Under the pieces are notes generated by a model. It did no database searches. It was not told the DNA's origin and saw nothing but the letters and a program-made list of their open reading frames with translations. This document shows, in pieces, positions 57,689-64,000 of a stretch of DNA of 64,000 nucleotides. Numbering within the stretch: position 1 is the stretch's first letter; the number at the start of each line of letters is the position of its first letter. This DNA is from Sodiomyces alkalinus F11 (Eukaryota > Ascomycota > Sordariomycetes > Glomerellales > Plectosphaerellaceae). The DNA lies in the NCBI RefSeq assembly GCF_003711515.1, contig NW_021167097.1, forward strand, positions 186,001 through 250,000, read 5' to 3'. A program made the translations under genes and the position numbers.

Positions 57689-58625
57689 GGTGAGAATGGA
57701 AAATGGAAAATTTGAAATGCTACGCGGTTGTGACTAATGCGAGTCAGATCAAGTTGGTTGATAAGAAGAAAAAAGTACACATTGAAGAATAAAATGAGAG
57801 TGCTCTTTGCTGGAGAATATGGAGATAACAGCAGCATTTTGAAGCATCCTGGCATTATAGTCGACCCGCGTTGTGCCGGCAGCTTCTGGCATCTTATCCC
57901 GACGTTATCTACAGCACTACGCAAACGCCCTCGGTATACGATTTATTCTTACACGTTTCCAGCCCTGCGCTCAGGGCATTCCCCGGCGTGCTGCGAAGCT
58001 ATCCAAGTGGCCGCGAAGTGTCTAAGGGAAAAAATAAAAGAAGAACAAAAAGAAAACGAGAAAAGAGAAAATGCAAGGTGAGACGAAGACCCCACATGCC
58101 AAGTATTTCGCTCCCCGTGGCGACATCGGAGAGCGAACAATGACCTAAGCGGTAGGAGTAATTACGTTGTACGTGTAGAGTGCGTCTTAAGCCGGTGGGG
58201 CTATGCCAGTTGAATTAGGTAGGTTGGGGGTGGGGGGGGGGTGGTATGTTTAGCACTAAGACTCATCGGAGCCGAAATCCGGACAAGCCAATGCGAATAG
58301 TAATCAAGTATTATTATAGCCAGTATCCGACAAACCACGCAATCTCCGAGTTTTTCTAGACTATATCCTAAATTAAAATAATTCGGCATCAGTACTTGGA
58401 TGACCCTTGTTTTGATCCCTGGATAATTGACGAGACGGATTAAGGAAAGAAAAACGACTGCTTACTTCGTATTATGGATCGATCGGTGCAGCAATGAGTA
58501 GCCCCCTTAATAAACTGGGAAAGACCACGTAAAAAGTCTTGGGTTTCTTTTACAAGACGGTAACCATTTACTCCTACTATATTCGAGAACAAGCAAACTC
58601 TTTCGACCGAGATACCAATCCAAAG
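57689..58625. promoter_or_regulatory. Divergent promoter of SnoaL-like and GMC genes
   Basis: 937-bp bidirectional spacer. TCGGTATACGA at 57931-57941 is a perfect TCG-N5-CGA palindrome, the published recognition pattern of AflR. CCGAGATAC at 58607-58615 lies 11 nt before the GMC start codon. A G-rich run lies at 58226-58242. Confidence 0.55.
57931..57941. promoter_or_regulatory. Candidate AflR-type site TCG-N5-CGA
   Basis: Exact TCG-N5-CGA match, palindromic apart from the core. It lies 243 nt from the SnoaL-like ATG and 685 nt from the GMC ATG. The AflR-like regulator encoded 3-4 kb away has an AflR-type zinc cluster, which makes the match meaningful, though such a pattern also occurs by chance. 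Confidence 0.45.
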
Positions 58626-60447
58626 ATGGGCTACCATTGCTCCCTTAGAGCCTGGCTGCCAGCTCTCGCTGCTGCCAGCCTGGCTGTTTCGTCCAATTCT
58701 CAACCCACGACACGAATTGACTATCTCATCATCGGAGGCGGTCCTGCTGGACTTGTCCTTGCAGAAAGACTGTCTCAACGTGCTGCCAAGAATGTTGTTC
58801 TCTTGGAGGCAGGGCCAGACAGCATCGATGACCCAAACGTAAGCAGTGAGTTAGCACCCAGCACCCGAGTCATTCATCCATTCCTTTTATCCTATATTCT
58901 AACCAGATTTCTGTCATGGTTGTGCTTGGCTCACAGTACCGGCATACTATCCACTCATCCAAGACAAAAAGCCAAATTATGTGACGGAGCCTGACGCCAA
59001 TCTCGGCGGCTATGCCCCTGGTATCGCACAAGGTCACACGCTCGGAGGCGGCGCAGCCGTCAATGGAATGGCGTACTGCCGAGGATCTTCATCTCTATTT
59101 GACGACTGGGCGGAGACCTCTGGAAACGAAGGGCTCGCATGGGATTCCATGTTGGAGGAGTTCAAAGAAGTCAGTCGCTACCGGGACCCGCCACACGCCG
59201 ATTACGAGCAGTTTGTCAATGCGTCGGGGTATGGGAATGGGCCGGTCGAAGTGAGTCGATCGAGCGGCTTGACTGGCTTCGAGTTTCCCTTCGCGAGAGC
59301 TATTGAAGCAGAGCTTGGTCTTCAGCAGCAGGACCTGACGGATGGTACGGGAATTGGAATCGACCTAGGCCTTTCCTCTATCTTTGCCAAAAACAGGACC
59401 AGGTCCCATCCTCGCAATACCTTTGGTATCATTGCCGAGGGCCGGCCAAACTTACAGATTATACACAGTGCTCGGGTCACCAAGGTTCATTTCGAAGGGA
59501 CGACGGCCGTCGGTGTTACGTACCAGTTCGGTGGAGAAGCCGTCGAAGTCGAGGCCGCCGAGATCATCGTCAGCGCTGGTGCCATCAACACACCCAGGCT
59601 CCTCATGCTCTCTGGTGTTGGGCCCCGGGAAAAACTGGAAGCTTTGGGTATTTCGGTCGTTTCAGACAACCCAGAAGTAGGAGCGAACCTCCGAGACCAC
59701 CCATTCTCCATCATGCAACTCCAGGTCACACCAGAGGTCCTGACAGTCTGGCAGTGGTTGTCCAATGAGACTCAGGCTGTCATAGCCCATGAGCAATATG
59801 CTGCCAATGCGTCGGGTCCTCTCGGATGGAACAATGGATACTCGTTCGCCGCCTTCCGATTGCCAGACTCGGCTTGGCCCGAGGGCGTCGACAACACCCA
59901 TTACCTCTCCCTACCCGAAGATCGGCCGCACGTCCTCATTCAGTTCAGCACCGTGCCATTCATACCGTCCCCCAACAGCACCATCATTGCTTGGGCGAGC
60001 TTGATGCAGCCTGAAGCCGCCGGATCAGTCAGCCTGAGATCGGCTGACTATCGTGACGGCCCTTTGATACACACCAACTTTTACGGCTCCGAGGGCGACA
60101 AGGCAGCGGCTCTATGGACCTACAAGAAGCTGAGGGAGATTCTGCGACGCCCAGAGGTCAGCCATCTGATCGTGGCGGAAAGGTATCCCGGGCCCGACGT
60201 AATTTCCGATGAGGCTATCTGGGCCGCCATGGGGCAGCAGACGTACTCTTTCCGGCACGCGGTCGGCACGGCGGCTATTGGAAAAGCCCTCGACTCGAAT
60301 TGGAGGGTGAAGGGCCTCAAGGGGATCAGAGTTGTGGACTCGAGCGCGTTCCCTTTCCCGACAACCTGTCACCCACAAGCCGTTGTCTATGCACTGGCGA
60401 GCAGAGCGGCAAAGGACATTCTTCTCGGCGACTCATGCAAGAAGTAG
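58626..60447 (+). CDS. Secreted GMC-family FAD oxidoreductase
   Basis: Exons 58626-58845 and 58937-60447 (GTGAGT donor, 91-nt intron) give 576 residues. The junction reads DDPNVS | IPAYYPLIQDKKPNY. A signal peptide (LPALAAASLAVSS) precedes the FAD motif IIGGGPAG at about 37-42. LLEAGPDS binds the FAD ribose. GHTLGGGAAVNGMAYCRGS is the GMC signature 1, and AGAINTPRLLMLSGVGP is signature 2. Near the C-terminus, HAVGTAAIG (His about 513) and the catalytic TCHPQAVVYALA (His about 552) match the GMC active site. Oxidises an alcohol, or oxidises and opens a ring, using FAD and oxygen; the natural substrate is unknown. The signal peptide suggests a secreted or vesicular step. Shares a promoter region with the SnoaL-like gene. 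Confidence 0.94.
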
Positions 60448-60580
60448 TTCTTGTATTGCACTTTATATGTACTAGTTAGCATAAGTAGTGCTTCATACCA
60501 AGAAATCTCACTCAAAGCCATAACTGCTCGGGGGGTCATCTCTATTGTGATTCATAATCTTAGATTACGAATCTAAAGTG
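60448..60580. terminator. Short convergent spacer, GMC / AflR-like gene
   Basis: 133 bp between two convergent stop codons, AT-rich and without other features. It must contain both 3' ends. Confidence 0.3.
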
Positions 60581-62176
60581 CTACAACTGCCGCAATGTAT
60601 TTACAAGCCGAGAAGAAATGCTTCTCACCTGCTTCCGAAGATCCTCCTCTAGTTGACATAGAAATGTAGTCGAGAATGGAACACTTCCATCCGTACTGTC
60701 TTGCCTTTCCTTGACAGATGAGCTCTCTGCTCTCGTATCTATATCTTTACCGGGCCCAGTTTTGTTTGTCCTGAGCCGCTGAGACAGGGTATTCACCAGC
60801 CCCTGCACGCGGTGGAGTTTGACAAGTACAGCCTGGACGGCTAACTTAGGGTGGGGATTGTCCTCGTCGACCATCAGACGTCTCCCTTTGGTGGAGGAGG
60901 CTCCGTATAGAGAAGTCTGGGCCAGAGTTTCCGCGTCTTCCGTGGACCGACGAGCCGCATCCTCGTACCTGGCCAACGCTTTAAAGACCACCAGAGACAT
61001 GAGAGCCAGAAGGTATCTGTCCTGCTGGCAGGGCCGGGGGCACTGTAGCATGGAGCGGATTGTTTCGATGGCGTGCTCCCCGTCTGCGAACGAAGCGTTG
61101 GCTGATCCAGTAGCGAGCATCCGGTCATGACTCGACACCGAGCTCCCGGGAGACCAGGCCATGGGAGAAGTCGGAGGCGAAGTACTAGTGGCGGGTTCTT
61201 GGAAAAGTTGGCTCACCAGGCCCAGCGTTTGGGCAACGCAGGAGCACGACGGGTCGTTGATCGCTGGTCTCGAGTCGGTTTTCTGCTGCTTCTGCTCGTT
61301 TTGTCGCTGATTTTTTTCTTGTTGTTGTTGTTGTTGTTGTTGCCCCTCGTGATCTTCCTGCGGCGGTCGTTGGTGGTGATGTGGCCGTGATTGTGTCTGT
61401 GATGGTGGTGGATGGTTTCTTGTGGATGATTGAGTCGATGAGATGGATGGCATTAGTTCCAGGTCTGCTGAACCATGGAGTGTTCGTAAATCACGGCCAA
61501 GATTAAAGACTGCCTTGTCCAGTAGTTGAGTCCAGGGCATAGTAGCATCGGGAACAGGATCTGGAAGACAGCTCTGCCCGAAGAAATACTCGGCGCCATT
61601 GCTGACATCTGATCCGTCCACCATGGACAAATCCTTAGGTGAAGGGTAGAAATCGTCAAAATTCATAATCAGCTCTCCAGGTGTTTGTAGAGCAGAAGAG
61701 CGAGATGAGGTTGTCGTCATCAGATCCGAGTTAAAATCGTCATAGTTATTGTTGGTGTACTGATCTCGGAGGACATTCACATGAATAGTAGAGCCAGCTG
61801 TTGCCGCCGCCGTTGTTGCTGGCGGTTGGCTTGTCGTCACATCGCTTTGGCTGCTTCTCTTCCACGCAGATGAACATGATTGAGCGGATTGTCCTGGAGG
61901 AGGTGCAGGTGCTGCTGAGGCTGGATTTGTTTCTGTGCTGACTTGAATGCTGCTCTTGCTTGCGTGTTTCCTACCGGCTCTCCGTGTGACAAAATACTGG
62001 CAAGATTTGCCGCGTTTGGCACAACGAGAACATGTCGGTTTCTCTTTGGTGCACCGGAGCTTGGACGAGGCACAAGCGTGGCAGCTGTCTCTAAGCTTAA
62101 CCGTCGGCGTGGTGCTATTTGTAGCATTGGAGGTGGAGGGACCGTCCGGTGTTGGCAGTATAACTGTGGGCAACAT
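60581..62176 (-). CDS. AflR-like Zn(II)2Cys6 pathway regulator
   Basis: Single exon, 531 residues from the ATG at 62176. The zinc cluster at about residues 32-59, CHACASSKLRCTKEKPTCSRC followed by AKRGKSC, has the AflR spacing C-x2-C-x6-C-x6-C-x2-C-x6-C and the AflR-type linker YFVTRRAGRKH. A long Gln/Ser/Pro-rich middle follows, with a Q-repeat encoded near 61320-61340. The C-terminal AflR domain shows CSCVAQTLGLVSQLF, a Cys-Pro-containing helix (MLQCPRPCQQDRYLLALMSLVVFKALARYE), KLAVQAVLVKLHRV and the final LEEDLRKQVRSISSRLV. AflR-type proteins bind TCG-N5-CGA-like sites and switch on a linked aromatic polyketide cluster. Divergent from the AflS/O-methyltransferase-like gene, the same arrangement as aflR/aflS. 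Confidence 0.93.
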   Translation of the reverse strand: MLPTVILPTPDGPSTSNATNSTTPTVKLRDSCHACASSKLRCTKEKPTCSRCAKRGKSCQYFVTRRAGRKHASKSSIQVSTETNPASAAPAPPPGQSAQSCSSAWKRSSQSDVTTSQPPATTAAATAGSTIHVNVLRDQYTNNNYDDFNSDLMTTTSSRSSALQTPGELIMNFDDFYPSPKDLSMVDGSDVSNGAEYFFGQSCLPDPVPDATMPWTQLLDKAVFNLGRDLRTLHGSADLELMPSISSTQSSTRNHPPPSQTQSRPHHHQRPPQEDHEGQQQQQQQQEKNQRQNEQKQQKTDSRPAINDPSCSCVAQTLGLVSQLFQEPATSTSPPTSPMAWSPGSSVSSHDRMLATGSANASFADGEHAIETIRSMLQCPRPCQQDRYLLALMSLVVFKALARYEDAARRSTEDAETLAQTSLYGASSTKGRRLMVDEDNPHPKLAVQAVLVKLHRVQGLVNTLSQRLRTNKTGPGKDIDTRAESSSVKERQDSTDGSVPFSTTFLCQLEEDLRKQVRSISSRLVNTLRQL

Positions 62177-63157
62177 GACGAACGACTGGCCACTGGAGGC
62201 GAGGATTCCTTTGGCGCACGTTGGAGCGGGGCAATGGGAAAGTTTCCAGTAAAATGTAATGACCTTTCAAGGTCACTCGAGGCCCAAACGTGATATATAC
62301 TACCTTTAGGTAGTACCGAGATACGAGACTGCCACGCGTGCGGCGTCGACCGTCTTTGGTAGTCTAATTGAAGCTATCTATGCCAGCAGATAAATGTTTC
62401 CTCCCTGCTCTCGGCCGGCCCTCGGCCCCTCGCCACGTAAGGCTGCACGGAAGTTCACTACCGGCCCATCTCGCCTCTGTATACAGTATACCTGCCTCAA
62501 ATGAGATACCTGCAGAATATGGCTGCATGGCACCCTGTCCTTGCCTAGGACGCCACCCGTCTCAAATGCCACGGATAGACGAAAAGTAACAAGTTTTACC
62601 GGGTGGGTGGCAATATAGGGTATAGTATCGCCACAACGAGTAACCGAAGGTGCTAGATTCCCTGAAATTTCCGCCCTGCAGGGGTCAGGGCTGGGCGAAT
62701 CAGGACCCTTACTTACGCCCTATCAGGCGTGGACGATGATAAGGAGGGATGGAAGGCCTCCTTAGTAGGAACAAGCATTCGCATTCTGGCGGGGACATAT
62801 GCATGCAATCTTACATGCATAAGAGGGGGAAGCTTGTCTAGCCGCCCTCAATTACTTAAGGGAGTACCTTTTGCAGTGAGCTTTTCTGGACCGCTGATGC
62901 CTCGCTTAACTCGCCTTCGCGAGTACGGAGTACGTAACGATTTCATGAGGATCTTCAAGACGAATAAGAGCAAGTTATAACTACCTACGAGTGGATAGCC
63001 TAATCGACATGGGATGAAAGCTCGATGCAAAATGTTGATGGTGAACGAGTTCTTTCTCAAATTCTTTCTTTGCATATAAGAAGTCATTGAACGGACAGCC
63101 ATTCGGTGGGAACTACTAGCAATCTCAACTAACTAGTAGTAGTAGTCTCTATCTTGC
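62177..63157. promoter_or_regulatory. Divergent promoter of the AflR-like and AflS-like genes
   Basis: 981-bp bidirectional spacer. CCGAGATACGA at 62316-62326 contains the shared CCGAGATAC 9-mer and, on the opposite strand, reads TCG-N5-CGG. It lies 140 nt from the regulator's ATG, suggesting autoregulation. The GTATACAGTATAC palindrome near 62479 and short CCTAGG-like motifs are also present. No gene in it is supported. Confidence 0.5.
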
Positions 63158-64000
63158 ATGGATTTCATCGCCCAACTCATCGCCTCCACAACGGCCACGG
63201 TCGCCGATCTTAAGAAATTCGTTGCAAGCTGTCAAGAGACATTGGGAGGGATATCTAGCGAACCCGCGGAATTACCACGGCGCCTTTCGAACGAGCTTCG
63301 CCAGTCAAAGCAGGTGGTATTAGCCGATATTGTGGAACTACAGCGCTTAATCATGGGCCCCTCGGATTTAATTCAGCAGCTCGCATGCCACGTACGTCTC
63401 TCTCTCTTATCTGTTTCCTGTGATGTCGCTGCCCCAATACTTCTCTGTTTTTTTTTCTGGGTTCACAAAAGAAGTCAGGCCAACCAAAAAAAAAAAAAAA
63501 AAAAAAAAAAAGGAGAAGAAATAGTAATAAAAGAAAGAGAAAGGCTAAAACAATGTTCTTAGGCCCAAATACTGGCTTGCCTTCACTGGCTATGTCACTT
63601 TCAAGTTCTGGCTTGCATTCCGCTCCGCGAAAGCGCTTCGAGCAGAGACATCGCGGACCTAGTCGGCGTCCCCGAGACTCAATTGAGTCGGATTGTACGC
63701 ATGACGGCGACCTATGGTTTTCTGCGTGAGCCGGCGCCGGGCAAGGTCGCACACAGCGCATTGTCGGCCGAATTTGTCACGAACCCGTCACTCCTGGACG
63801 CTGTCGTGTTTCTGGCCAATACGGCTGTACCTGCAGCCCTCCACATGCCAGCCAGTACCCAGCAATTCTGCGACTCCAGATTCCCGTCGGAGACGGCCTA
63901 TAACCTGGCCAGCAACTCGCCCGTCCCTTTCAACACCGCGTGCGAACAGCGACCCAAGCTCCGGCGACAGTGGGCCGCCTTCAAGGAACACGGTACGACA
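63158..64000 (+). CDS. AflS/O-methyltransferase-family protein (partial, runs off the window)
   Basis: Exon 1 63158-63391 and exon 2 from 63563 (171-nt intron) stay open in phase to the last base, giving 224 residues so far. The junction reads LIQQLACH | AQILACLHWLCHFQVLACIPL. This is the dimerisation plus winged-helix part of fungal O-methyltransferases and of AflS (AflJ). The winged helix reads SSRDIADLVGVPETQLSRIVRMTATYGFLREPAPGKVAHSALS, followed by FVTNPSLLDAVVFLANTAVPAAL. Position and orientation next to the AflR-like gene favour the AflS coactivator. The SAM-binding half that would separate a coactivator from a true methyltransferase lies outside the window. The intron carries a 25-nt poly-A run. 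Confidence 0.88.
63487..63511 (+). repeat. Poly-A run, 25 nt, in an intron
   Basis: Run of 25 A inside the AflS-like gene's intron. No A or B box or target duplication is visible around it, so it is not taken as a SINE tail. Length may be unreliable. Confidence 0.8.

Noticed and set aside
63487..63511. Poly-A run as the tail of a second SINE
   Set aside because: No pol III boxes upstream and no flanking duplication; it lies inside a small intron.

Overview
The window is nuclear DNA of a filamentous ascomycete (Pezizomycotina, probably Sordariomycetes). Genes are separate transcription units with short GT-AG introns, mostly 45-110 nt. Several families are typical of the group: Zn(II)2Cys6 regulators, an ascomycete laccase, a TauD-like dioxygenase, GMC oxidoreductase and an AflR-type regulator. 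Intergenic DNA carries TA-rich relics and GGTACC-type palindromes. The class is inferred from style and not proved.

Layout. 1-16.4 kb is a housekeeping-like block: a GRR1-type F-box/LRR protein (+), a RAI1/DXO decapping nuclease (-), a very large SF1 helicase / NFX1 zinc finger / triple CbbX-type AAA protein (+), and a glycosyltransferase-like acidic protein (+). 17-25.6 kb holds a giant zinc-cluster protein (-) and a TauD/TfdA-like dioxygenase (+). 25.6-32.6 kb is gene-poor, with satellites, degenerate TA-rich DNA and one orphan gene. 32.6-40 kb returns to conserved genes: two small proteins, Sec72, a secreted TAP-type hydrolase that looks damaged, and a Mn/Fe superoxide dismutase without an obvious presequence.

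41-50 kb is accessory and repeat-rich. It holds a tRNA-derived SINE with A and B boxes, poly-A tail and target-site duplication; a small hypothetical gene; a secreted Ser/Thr-rich protein; an 843-bp foldback/MITE-like element with arms of at least 210 bp and TA duplication; an aminoglycoside-phosphotransferase-like gene; a coiled-coil ORF; and a badly broken SGNH-hydrolase pseudogene. A conserved DUF89/ARMT1 gene follows at 50.7-52.4 kb.

From 52.9 kb to the right edge lies what I read as one end of a biosynthetic gene cluster of the AflR/AflS-regulated aromatic polyketide type. It holds laccase (-), GST (+), SnoaL-like cyclase (-), GMC oxidoreductase (+), AflR-like regulator (-) and an AflS/O-methyltransferase-like gene (+, cut by the window). 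The six genes form three divergent pairs. All three shared promoters contain the 9-mer CCGAGATAC, and the middle one also contains a perfect TCG-N5-CGA site. No polyketide synthase is in view; it would have to lie to the right. Gene models with introns are given as the full span, with exon positions in the evidence.
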